Source: an uncultured Verrucomicrobiota bacterium
GTDB taxonomy: Bacteria; Verrucomicrobiota; Verrucomicrobiae; Opitutales; Opitutaceae
DNA length: 20,522 nt
Assembly: GCA_946482165.1 (NCBI GenBank)
Contig: CAMLQS010000046.1
Span: 1-20,522, forward strand
Direction: 5' to 3'
Of this stretch, positions 8,424-15,616 are shown piece by piece. The first letter of the stretch is position 1. Every line of letters begins with the position of its first letter. Below the pieces are notes generated by a model that was not told where the DNA came from, did no database searches, and saw only the letters and a program-made list of their open reading frames with translations. Position numbers and translations under genes: made by a program.

Positions 8424-10937
8424 CTATTTCGAGGGTCCGGGGTTGAATCCTTTGGCCCTCAGCGCGTCTCGGACGAGTTCGCCGCGTTCCGGGTCGGCGA
8501 AAATTTCTCCCGACAGCAACCCGCCCGGCCACGTTTTACCGGAGGCGTGGATCCAGGCCAGCGCCGCGGGCTTTATCTCGGCCCACGATTTTCGGGAACG
8601 GTAGGCGGCGTGGATTTTGGCGGCGGCGTCCGAGTTCTTGTTTTTGAGCCGATAGAATAGGCGCACGACATTTTGCAGGATGTTCGTGTCGTTGGCGGAC
8701 TGCGTGAGCAGCCACGAAACGTAGGCATCCGGGTTTTCGATGGCCCACGGGGAAAGCAGGGCGGCGACCGTCTCACCCTTGCCCGCGTCGTCGGCTAGCG
8801 CCGCCTCGGCCCATTTCGGCTGTGCTTGGTCCAACCAGCGCCGCGCGGCTTCATGGTCGGTCGCGGCCCAGGCGGAGGCGAGTTCGAGCGCCATCGTCGT
8901 CTTCGCCGGCCCGTCGGGAAGAGATGAATACATGGCCACCGCCTGGTCCGGTGCTTCGGGCGCGACACTGAGGATGGAACCTTCGTAGGCGAGGCTCATC
9001 AGATTCGCATCGCCCGTGTTTCGCATCCAGGCAAGGGATCCCTCGAGGTCGCGATCACTCCATTTGCGGATCTGCTTTTTTAAGGACTCGGTCCTGGCCG
9101 GGCTGTCCTCAAGCAGGCGCAGAATCTCGACTCGCGCGGCGTGATCCCGCGTGCCGTCCCGATTCTCCTTGGAAGTGCCACCCCACCGAAGAAGAAATTT
9201 CTGCGTGCTTGCCGCCTGCGCGGGAAGTCCTTGAAGCCACTTGAGCGCCGCGACGGGGTCCCTGTCCCTCCAAAGATCGAAGCTGTCGCAGCAGGCCAAA
9301 AAAGCGCCATCGATCATCATGAGCGATTGACCGGAATCAGGTGAAAGGGAGGGTGTTTTATCGAGATATTCGACGAAGAGCGCCGACACGAATTTACCCA
9401 AGTCCGATAAACGCGAGACGCCCATGCGTGCCGCTTCGGCGCGAAGACGCCGCTGGTCAAACGAGGGCTCTTCGGACGCTGAAAAGGCCATGCGACCGAG
9501 CTTCCCCCAGGTCATGAAGCCGACCACGTCGGCCTCGGACCACCGACCGAGCAGGTCGGGCATCCGGGGGTGTTTGACACACTCGTCGCCGAGACGTTCG
9601 ATGGCGGCGGCGCGATCACGGGTGAACCAGCCTTCGAGGATGCCGAAGCGAGCGGTTTCGTAGAATTTGTCCGAGACGTCCTTGGCCAAGGCGATGGCCT
9701 CGCCCGAGTCGGTGTGCGCGAGTTGCCAGAGCATGCGCGCGGCGAGTCCGGCTTCCGCTTCGGCGTCGCGAAGCGTGCGCGCCCATTCGAAGGCGGGGCG
9801 CGGGCTGCGCTTCACCCAGACAAAGCCGGCTTGTTCGCGGAGTTTGACGCCGTCCGCTCCGGTGATCTCGTCCCAGATGCCGGCGGACCATCTGGCGGCG
9901 ACCTCGGGAGCGGCCTCGCACCAGTGCTCGAAGATCGACCAGAAGCGCCCGCGACTCGCGGAGTTGTTATCTCGCCAAAGGCCGAGCAGCCGGGCGCCCA
10001 ACTCGTCGGCGGCGAAGGAGCGCAGGAGAAAACCGCGTTCGGCTTGGGAACTGAAGTCCCAGCGTTCAACCAAGGCGGCCCAGGCGCCGCCGGGCGTTTC
10101 CTGCCGTGCTTGCCCGGTGGATACGGAGGCGGGTGCGGGTGCCTGGGATTCGGGGCCGGCCAGGCGGGAGAAAGCGACCGCACCGCCGGCGAGTGCGATG
10201 GCGAGCGAGGAGCCCGCGATCAGTTTGCCGCCGCCGGTGGCGAGCCAGGCGGCGAGAAAGCCCGTTCCGGCGACGGCGACGGTGGCGGAGAGCGCGGTTT
10301 GGGTGATGCCTGCCGCGAGGCCGGCGGGCACGGCCAGGGCGCCCTGGCCGGCGAGGGCGGCGCCGAGCGCGGCTCCGGCGGAAACAATGCCGCGGCGCAC
10401 GAGCTGCGCGCGGAGTTTCTCGAGCGCTCGTTCGACGCGCATTCGCGCCGCGTCCTCGGCAAGGCCGAGGCGGGAGCCGATCTCGGCGTGGGTTTTTTCG
10501 GCGAAGAAGCGGAGGAGCACGGCCTCGCGGTCGGCCTCCTTTAATGACGCCAACGCATCGTCGATGACGGGCTGGAGTCGCTCCCAGCGCGGTTCCGTCG
10601 GACCTGAGCTTTCGATTTCATGCATGTTCCGGACCTCCTCGTGGCGTTGTTGGCGGCGGTGTTCGCCGCGGCGCACACCCGCAGCGGTGTAGCGGGTGGT
10701 GGTGTGCAGCCAGGCGGCGAGGGCCGGGTGCTGGGCGAGGGCGGCCGCCTTGCGGGCGAGATCCACGAAGACCTCTTGGGCGACGTCTTGGGCGCGGCTG
10801 GTGTCGCCGTCGAGCGAGCGGCAGGCGCAGCGGTAGACGAGCGGAAGGTTTTGGCGGACGAGCTCCGCGAAAGCGGCCTGGTCTTTTTGCTCGGCGTAGC
10901 GACGGAGCAGCTCGGCGTCCGGAGTGGGCATGTGCAT
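8424..10937 (-). CDS. ECF-type sigma-70 factor fused to membrane segment(s) and a large W-x10-W repeat domain
   Basis: An 837-residue fusion. Residues 9-92 are sigma-70 region 2, with DVAQEVFVDLAR (51-62). Residues 122-178 are region 4, with EADREAVLLRFF and the helix-turn-helix around AEIGSRLGLAEDAARMRVERALEKLR. Residues about 185-256 are hydrophobic and Ala/Gly-rich, probably two or three membrane helices. A Pro/Ala/Gln linker follows (262-284). The last roughly 550 residues are helical and contain six copies of a motif with tryptophans exactly 11 apart: W339/W350, W374/W385, W556/W567, W626/W637, W690/W701 and W731/W742, often with D-P-x-x-A between. Likely meaning: a membrane-anchored sigma factor whose outer domain senses or binds something. 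No anti-sigma gene is adjacent. A second ATG two codons in (10931) is an equally possible start; neither has a Shine-Dalgarno. Confidence 0.88.
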   Translation of the reverse strand: MHMPTPDAELLRRYAEQKDQAAFAELVRQNLPLVYRCACRSLDGDTSRAQDVAQEVFVDLARKAAALAQHPALAAWLHTTTRYTAAGVRRGEHRRQQRHEEVRNMHEIESSGPTEPRWERLQPVIDDALASLKEADREAVLLRFFAEKTHAEIGSRLGLAEDAARMRVERALEKLRAQLVRRGIVSAGAALGAALAGQGALAVPAGLAAGITQTALSATVAVAGTGFLAAWLATGGGKLIAGSSLAIALAGGAVAFSRLAGPESQAPAPASVSTGQARQETPGGAWAALVERWDFSSQAERGFLLRSFAADELGARLLGLWRDNNSASRGRFWSIFEHWCEAAPEVAARWSAGIWDEITGADGVKLREQAGFVWVKRSPRPAFEWARTLRDAEAEAGLAARMLWQLAHTDSGEAIALAKDVSDKFYETARFGILEGWFTRDRAAAIERLGDECVKHPRMPDLLGRWSEADVVGFMTWGKLGRMAFSASEEPSFDQRRLRAEAARMGVSRLSDLGKFVSALFVEYLDKTPSLSPDSGQSLMMIDGAFLACCDSFDLWRDRDPVAALKWLQGLPAQAASTQKFLLRWGGTSKENRDGTRDHAARVEILRLLEDSPARTESLKKQIRKWSDRDLEGSLAWMRNTGDANLMSLAYEGSILSVAPEAPDQAVAMYSSLPDGPAKTTMALELASAWAATDHEAARRWLDQAQPKWAEAALADDAGKGETVAALLSPWAIENPDAYVSWLLTQSANDTNILQNVVRLFYRLKNKNSDAAAKIHAAYRSRKSWAEIKPAALAWIHASGKTWPGGLLSGEIFADPERGELVRDALRAKGFNPGPSK

Positions 10938-11036
10938 GTCTAGTTACCGCCGCAGACGAGCGGAACCGAACAGGAAAACACGATTTTTCTCGGGCCGATG
11001 ACGGCGTGGGGCGCGCGCGGCGCGGCGACGATTGCC

Positions 11037-11735
11037 TCAGTAGCCTGCAGCGGGCTCCGAGACGGGGGCCGCGCCGGTGAATTCCGCGAGGATGGCGGCG
11101 GCGGCGCTGGTGCCGAGACGGGTCGCGCCGGCGTCGATGAGAACGCGGGCGTCGGCGAGGGTTTTTATGCCGCCGGAGGCCTTGAGCTGAATCGTTCCGC
11201 GGCGGGCGGCGGCCCAGGCGGCGATGTGCTCGGCCTTGGCCCCGGCGGCGCCGAAGCCGGTGGAGGTTTTGATGAACTCGACGCCGGCGTCCTCGCAGAG
11301 ACGAAGGGCGGCGTTGCGCTGGTCGGCGTCGAGGTAGCAGGTCTCAACGATGACCTTTACGAGCTGGCGGTGGTTATGCGCGCGCTGGGAAAGGGCGCGG
11401 AGCTCGGTGTCGACGAGGCCGAGGTCGCCCTCACGGAGGGCGGCGTAGTTCATGACAATGTCGACTTCGTGCGCGCCCGCCGCGTGCATGGCGTCGATCT
11501 CCGCGGCCTTGGCGGCGGTGGAGAAGCGGCCGCTGGGAAAACCGATCACCGTGCCGATTTTGACGCCGGCGCCCGCGAGGACCTCGGCGGCGTGAGAGAC
11601 GCTGGTCGGATAGAGCATCACGCAGGCGAAGCGGTGCAGGGCGGCCTCGTGGCAGAGAGCGGTGATATCGGCGGCGCTCGCATCGAGACGGAGGTTGGTC
11701 GAGTCGAGATGGGCGGCGAGTTCGGCGGAGGTCAT
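11037..11735 (-). CDS. deoC: Deoxyribose-phosphate aldolase
   Basis: A cytoplasmic class I aldolase that splits 2-deoxyribose 5-phosphate into glyceraldehyde 3-phosphate and acetaldehyde, the last step of deoxynucleoside breakdown. The 232-residue length is normal for the short DeoC group. Asp92 in EVDIVMN, Lys156 in EFIKTSTGF (Schiff-base lysine) and Lys185 in LKASGGIKT match the catalytic triad. The protein ends in Gly-Tyr, as in enzymes where the terminal tyrosine enters the active site. The first motif reads LDSTNL rather than the common LDHTNL. It lies downstream of a PfkB-type sugar kinase and an esterase on the same strand, but a 285-bp gap with a large palindrome intervenes, so co-transcription is uncertain. 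No Shine-Dalgarno. Confidence 0.95.
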   Translation of the reverse strand: MTSAELAAHLDSTNLRLDASAADITALCHEAALHRFACVMLYPTSVSHAAEVLAGAGVKIGTVIGFPSGRFSTAAKAAEIDAMHAAGAHEVDIVMNYAALREGDLGLVDTELRALSQRAHNHRQLVKVIVETCYLDADQRNAALRLCEDAGVEFIKTSTGFGAAGAKAEHIAAWAAARRGTIQLKASGGIKTLADARVLIDAGATRLGTSAAAAILAEFTGAAPVSEPAAGY

Positions 11736-11758
11736 GGGGCGGCGGATAACAGCGGGAA

Positions 11759-12009
11759 TTTAACGCGGAGGCCCGGAGGGAATCCGAGCGTGGGAGCAGG
11801 AGATTAGGCTGTGACTCGTAAATAAGCCGGAGCAGCGTGAGCGAGAAAGGATGCTCGGCCAAGACGACCGAGGCGGAGGCGGACCGGAGGTCCGTGCCGC
11901 CGAGGGCAACGCCGGCCCAGCGCCCTTTCTCGTTTCACTCGTAGAGCTTCAGCGATGCGCCGGTGTCATTTACGAGACACAGCCTAACTCTCCGCGTCTC
12001 TGCGTTGAA
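11759..12009. repeat. Nested palindromic element filling the deoC upstream gap (MITE-like)
   Basis: Core inverted repeats: 20-bp termini at 11804-11823 and 11968-11987 agree at 19 of 20 positions (TTAGGCTGTG and its complement at the ends). A second arm, GTGAGCGAGAAAGG (11837-11850), pairs with 11924-11938 apart from one indel and one mismatch. The centre is CGGACC-GGA-GGTCCG (11880-11894). An outer pair, 11759-11770 with 11998-12009, matches at 10 of 12. The element has no transposase and no convincing gene. It starts 12 bp past the stop of the esterase gene and ends 24 bp before the deoC start, so it occupies nearly the whole gap. It could be a small non-autonomous mobile element or a bacterial interspersed palindrome. 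As RNA it would form one very long hairpin. Confidence 0.7.
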
Positions 12010-12020
12010 GGACTCTTTGT

Positions 12021-13550
12021 CTACCAAGTGTCGGTGCGGAAAGGCGCGGCGGGAAGGCCTTCGCGGTTGAAGAGGCCGGCGAAGGGGGCGTTGCGCCAGG
12101 CGTAGCGGACGGCGACGGGTTCGGGCACCTCGGCGCTGGAGACGAACACGGTGTCGCGCTCGATTTTCGCGTCGGCGGGGTGGAAGACCTTGTCGGCGCC
12201 GGCGATTTCGAAACCGGCCAGGGTGTTGAGCGGAGCGGTGAGGCGCCCGTGGACGTGGTCGAAGGTCACGCGGTAACCGGCGCCTTCGCGCTCGGCTTTT
12301 TGGAAAACCGGGCCGCTGTCGACGATTTGGAAACCGTAGTCGCGGGCGAGGGCGAGGCGGGCGAGGCGGCGGCCGACGTCCTTCTTGTTGCGCGGGTGGA
12401 TGTCGCGCACGTCGCCGATGTCGATCACGACGGCCTGGCCGGTGGCGGGCAGGGCGAGCGTCTTGGTTTGGGCTTCGCGGAGGAAGGCCCAGGCGTCGCC
12501 CTGGGGATCGCGTGTGGAGAAGTTGGCCAATTGCACCCAATAGAAAGGGAAGTCACCCTGCCCAAACTTCGCGCGCCATCCCGTGATCATCGCGGAGAAG
12601 AGCCCATGGTAACGGACGGCCTGCTCCGTGCGGCCGGCGTTGGACTCCCCTTGATACCAGATCGTGCCGCGGAGGGCGTAGGGCACGAGCGGATGGATCA
12701 TCGCGTTGTAGAGACCCGAGGGGGTGGCGTGGTGGCCCGGGCCGCTCGGGGCGCCCGGAGCACGCTCGGTGAAGGGCAGGCCGGCGGCTTGGGCCGCGGC
12801 GCGGCGCTGGCGCCAAGCCTCGCGATCCGCGTCATGTTTCGCCTTGAGCGCGGGGTAGTCGGCAAGGGTTTGGGCCCACGCTTCGCCGACGTAGGCGAGC
12901 GCGGGGTCGGTAGCCAGGGTGTCCGGGTCGGTCCAAGACTCGGCGCGGGTGCCGCCCCAGGTCGCGTTGACGATGCCGACGGGGACGCCGACGAGCGCGT
13001 GGATATCGCGGGCAAAGTAGTAGCCGACCGCGGTGAAGTCGCCGGTGGTGGCGGGCGACGCGGACTGCCAAGAGCCACCGGCCCGGGCAAGAGGCGTGTC
13101 GGAGACCTTGCGAGGGATCTTGATGTGACGGATGGGGAGATTGGCCGAGCCGGGGATGTCGAGCGCGTGGTCGTAGGTGTCTTTGACCACCCACTCCATG
13201 TTGGACTGTCCGGAGGCGAGCCAGACTTCGCCGACGAGGATGTCGGAAAGCGTGAGGGCGTTGTTGCCCGCGATGGTGAGGGAGGCGGGTGTGGCGCTGG
13301 CGGGCAGGGGGTCGAGGGTCACGCTCCAGCGGCCATCCTGTCCCGCGACAGCGGACTTGCTTTGGCCGGCGAAAGTAACGGTGACCTGTTCCCCGGAGTC
13401 GGCGGTTCCCCAGACGGGCACGGGCTTGTCGCGCTGGAGGACGGCGTGGTCCTGGAACAGCGTCGCGGGCGTGACATCGGCGAAAAGGGCCGGCGAGACG
13501 GCGATGGCAATGGCGAGTGACGAAACAAGGCGGACAGGGGCGGGAGTCAT
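12021..13550 (-). CDS. Secreted sialate O-acetylesterase-like SGNH hydrolase
   Basis: A 509-residue esterase expected to remove acetyl groups from sialic acid or plant polysaccharides outside the cytoplasm. Residues 1-24 form a signal peptide ending in ALFA-D. A beta-rich domain (about 25-105) precedes the catalytic domain. Ser116 in LASGQSNMEW is the nucleophile. WGGTRAESW (198-206) and GTIWYQGESN (295-304) give the oxyanion and structural motifs, and DIHP (383-386) supplies the Asp/His. The C-terminal part (about 410-509) is another beta-domain. This layout is typical of SASA-family proteins in polysaccharide-degrading Verrucomicrobiota and Bacteroidota. It starts 20 bp after the sugar-kinase stop, so the two are probably co-transcribed. 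No Shine-Dalgarno. Exact substrate unknown. Confidence 0.92.
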   Translation of the reverse strand: MTPAPVRLVSSLAIAIAVSPALFADVTPATLFQDHAVLQRDKPVPVWGTADSGEQVTVTFAGQSKSAVAGQDGRWSVTLDPLPASATPASLTIAGNNALTLSDILVGEVWLASGQSNMEWVVKDTYDHALDIPGSANLPIRHIKIPRKVSDTPLARAGGSWQSASPATTGDFTAVGYYFARDIHALVGVPVGIVNATWGGTRAESWTDPDTLATDPALAYVGEAWAQTLADYPALKAKHDADREAWRQRRAAAQAAGLPFTERAPGAPSGPGHHATPSGLYNAMIHPLVPYALRGTIWYQGESNAGRTEQAVRYHGLFSAMITGWRAKFGQGDFPFYWVQLANFSTRDPQGDAWAFLREAQTKTLALPATGQAVVIDIGDVRDIHPRNKKDVGRRLARLALARDYGFQIVDSGPVFQKAEREGAGYRVTFDHVHGRLTAPLNTLAGFEIAGADKVFHPADAKIERDTVFVSSAEVPEPVAVRYAWRNAPFAGLFNREGLPAAPFRTDTW

Positions 13551-13570
13551 TGGGGGCGAAATCGATGCGA

Positions 13571-14551
13571 TCAGGGGTTGGCGCTCACAGCGCGTCTAAA
13601 AAAGGCCTTGAGTTCCTTCGCGCTCGGCATGCTCGGGGCGGTGCCAAACTTCGTGACGGAGAGTGCGGCGACGGCTTGGCCGTGGCGAGCGGCGGCGAGA
13701 ATATCGCCTTCGTATTCCACGAAACCAGCGGCGAAACCGCCGACGAAGGCGTCGCCTGCGCCGGTGGTGTCGACAACCTTCACGGCGTGGGCGGGAAGAT
13801 GCGCACCGCCGGAGGCTTGTGAGACGAAACAGCCGCGCCCCCCGAGCGTGATGATTACAACGGGCGGGCCGAGGCGACGGCAAAGCGCCTGCAGCGAGGC
13901 AGCGCTCTCGGCCGCGAGCGCCGCCTCGGTGTAGGGCGTGCGGCGGGAGGAGGAAATTCCGAGCCGGTTTACCAGCGCGACGAACTCGGTTTCATTAGGG
14001 ACGAGTATATCGACGTGGTTCAGCAACTCGGGGTCGAAATCGGACCGCATCGGAGCGGGGTTCAGCAGGGTGGCCGCGCCCGCTCGCCGGCCGGCTCGCA
14101 GCACGTGGGCGACGGCACCCGGATCGTTCTCGAACTGCGCGAGCACCAGGCGCGCGCCCTTGAAAAGCGAGGGCGGGAGGTCGCGCGGGGTGAGCGCGGC
14201 GTTGGCGCCGAGGGCGACCACGATCTCGTTTTGACCATGATCGTCGACGAGGATGGCGGCGGTGCCCGTGGGGATGTTCGGCTTCGGGACAAAGCGCGCG
14301 GCGATCTTGTTCTCCGCGTAAAAACGGCGAGCCACCTCGGCGAAGGCGTCCGTTCCCACCGCGCCCACGAACATGGTCGGGGCGCCGGCCCGGCCCGCCG
14401 CGATCGCCTGGTTGGAGCCCTTGCCGCCGGGGCCGGCCGTGAAGCGGCCGAGGATGGTTTCGCCCGCCTTGGGAAAGGCGGTGCAACGCCAGGTGAGATC
14501 TTGCACATAGCTGCCGACAACGATGACGGCCGGGGCGGGGCGAGAAGGCAT
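13571..14551 (-). CDS. rbsK: PfkB-family carbohydrate kinase, ribokinase (or deoxyribokinase)
   Basis: A 326-residue cytoplasmic kinase that phosphorylates a pentose at O5. It has the substrate-binding motif GGKGSNQA (42-49), NPAP (164-167), PNETE (185-189) and the PfkB signature DTTGAGDAF (261-269), where Asp267 is the catalytic base. Length and motif spacing fit RbsK. The first motif, GSYVQDLTWRC, differs from the usual ribokinase form with N-A-D, so the substrate may be deoxyribose or another sugar. Its neighbour deoC, which uses deoxyribose 5-phosphate, makes deoxyribokinase a fair alternative. I chose the ATG at 14551 (MPSRPAPAVIVVGS) because an in-frame ATG 18 codons upstream adds only Ala/Pro-rich residues before the first strand. 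The gene diverges from the response regulator. Confidence 0.88.
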   Translation of the reverse strand: MPSRPAPAVIVVGSYVQDLTWRCTAFPKAGETILGRFTAGPGGKGSNQAIAAGRAGAPTMFVGAVGTDAFAEVARRFYAENKIAARFVPKPNIPTGTAAILVDDHGQNEIVVALGANAALTPRDLPPSLFKGARLVLAQFENDPGAVAHVLRAGRRAGAATLLNPAPMRSDFDPELLNHVDILVPNETEFVALVNRLGISSSRRTPYTEAALAAESAASLQALCRRLGPPVVIITLGGRGCFVSQASGGAHLPAHAVKVVDTTGAGDAFVGGFAAGFVEYEGDILAAARHGQAVAALSVTKFGTAPSMPSAKELKAFFRRAVSANP

Positions 14552-14750
14552 GGCTGGCGCAGACAACACTCGCGGCCCCGCCGCGGCAAGCCCCGGCCGG
14601 GCCATGCGGAGACGGAGCCGGGAGGATGACCGGGATGGCCCTGTAACATTTGTGAAACGGGCCGCCTTTCCCCTAGGCGGATCGGCGCGGGAGGGATAGC
14701 GTTTCGCTCATTCGTTCCAGTTTCCGCAACCGTCCCCCCGCCCACGCGCC
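14552..14750. promoter_or_regulatory. Divergent promoter region between the kinase and the two-component system
   Basis: This 199-bp region should hold promoters in both directions. The only AT-richer patch, CTGTAACATTTGTGAAAC (14641-14658), contains two TGT-A/G-A half-repeats 9 bp apart and vaguely resembles a Pho box, whose repeats are normally 11 bp apart. A 6-bp stem CCGCCT/AGGCGG lies at 14662-14680. I could not assign -35/-10 hexamers. Confidence 0.35.
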
Positions 14751-15470
14751 ATGTCGGATTCCTCCGCCACCTCCGCCAAAAAAATCCTCGTCGTCGACGA
14801 CGAGACCGACGTCACCGAGTTGCTCGCCTACACGCTCAGGGCGAAAGGGTTCGTGGTGGAGACGCTCAACGACCCCAATCGCAGCATCGGCGTGGCCCGC
14901 ACGTTCCTGCCCGATCTGGTGGTGCTCGATGTGATGATGCCCGATCTCAACGGCATCCAGATCTGCCGCATGATCCGCGCCGACGCGAAACTCAAGAAAG
15001 TGCCCGTCATCTTCCTCACCGCCAAGACGGAGGAGGGAGACCGTATCCAGGGCCTGGAGACCGGCGCCGACGACTACCTCTGCAAGCCTTTCAGCACGAA
15101 AGAACTCGTGCTGCGCATCCAGACGATTCTGCGCCGGGTCAACGACGGCGCGCCCGAGGCGCCGAAGCTCCTTAGCGCCGGCCAGATCGTCCTCGACGGG
15201 GAACGCCACGCGGTCTCGGTCGCGGACCAGCCGGTCGAGCTGACGGCCACCGAATTCAAACTGCTCCGCCTTCTCATGGAGCGCCGCGGCCGGGTGCAGA
15301 CTCGCGAGCACCTGCTCATCAACGTCTGGAACTACGAGACCGAGATCGAGACGCGCACCGTCGACACCCACGTCCGCCGCCTTCGCGAAAAGCTCGGGAC
15401 GGAAGCGGAATGGATCGAGACCATCCGCGGCGTCGGTTACCGTTTTGCCGCGGAGGCCGCGAAAACCTGA
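14751..15470 (+). CDS. OmpR/PhoB-family response regulator
   Basis: A 239-residue DNA-binding response regulator. The receiver domain (11-125) has the acidic pair Asp16/Asp17, phospho-acceptor Asp60 in VVLDVMMPD, Thr90 and Lys112 in CKPF. The winged-helix output domain (about 138-235) includes ELTATEFKLLRLL, TRTVDTHVRRLREKL and the final IRGVGYRF, all typical of PhoB/OmpR regulators. It is followed at 15617 by a PhoR-like histidine kinase, its likely partner. Close resemblance to PhoB suggests phosphate control, but no pst or phoU gene is visible here. The ATG has a C-rich leader without Shine-Dalgarno. Confidence 0.93.
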   Translation: MSDSSATSAKKILVVDDETDVTELLAYTLRAKGFVVETLNDPNRSIGVARTFLPDLVVLDVMMPDLNGIQICRMIRADAKLKKVPVIFLTAKTEEGDRIQGLETGADDYLCKPFSTKELVLRIQTILRRVNDGAPEAPKLLSAGQIVLDGERHAVSVADQPVELTATEFKLLRLLMERRGRVQTREHLLINVWNYETEIETRTVDTHVRRLREKLGTEAEWIETIRGVGYRFAAEAAKT

Positions 15471-15616
15471 ACCCGGCCGACGCAGGGCGAAGCGGCCCGC
15501 GATCGATTTCCGGTTTCGCCGCCCGGATTCCCCGCCGGGTTCACGATCAGGATATTCGCGATCGCACCCGCCTTCGTCCTCGTCCGGCGTCCGACGAGTC
15601 CTTTTCGTTGAGTCCC

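Noticed and set aside
11851..12105. Short plus-strand frame and a matching minus-strand frame through the palindromic element
   Set aside because: Both give similar peptides only because the DNA is palindromic; there is no start context or domain.
12180..13520. 446-codon open frame on the plus strand opposite the esterase
   Set aside because: The minus strand encodes a complete SGNH esterase with signal peptide; the plus frame has no recognisable domain.
14641..14658. Pho box before the PhoB-like regulator
   Set aside because: The half-repeats are 9 rather than 11 bp apart and only partly match CTGTCAT, so I list it only as a weak hint.
15410..15616. Extended start of the histidine kinase overlapping the response-regulator gene
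   Set aside because: The added 69 residues are Arg/Pro-rich, not family-like, and the hydrophobic first helix follows directly on the ATG at 15617.
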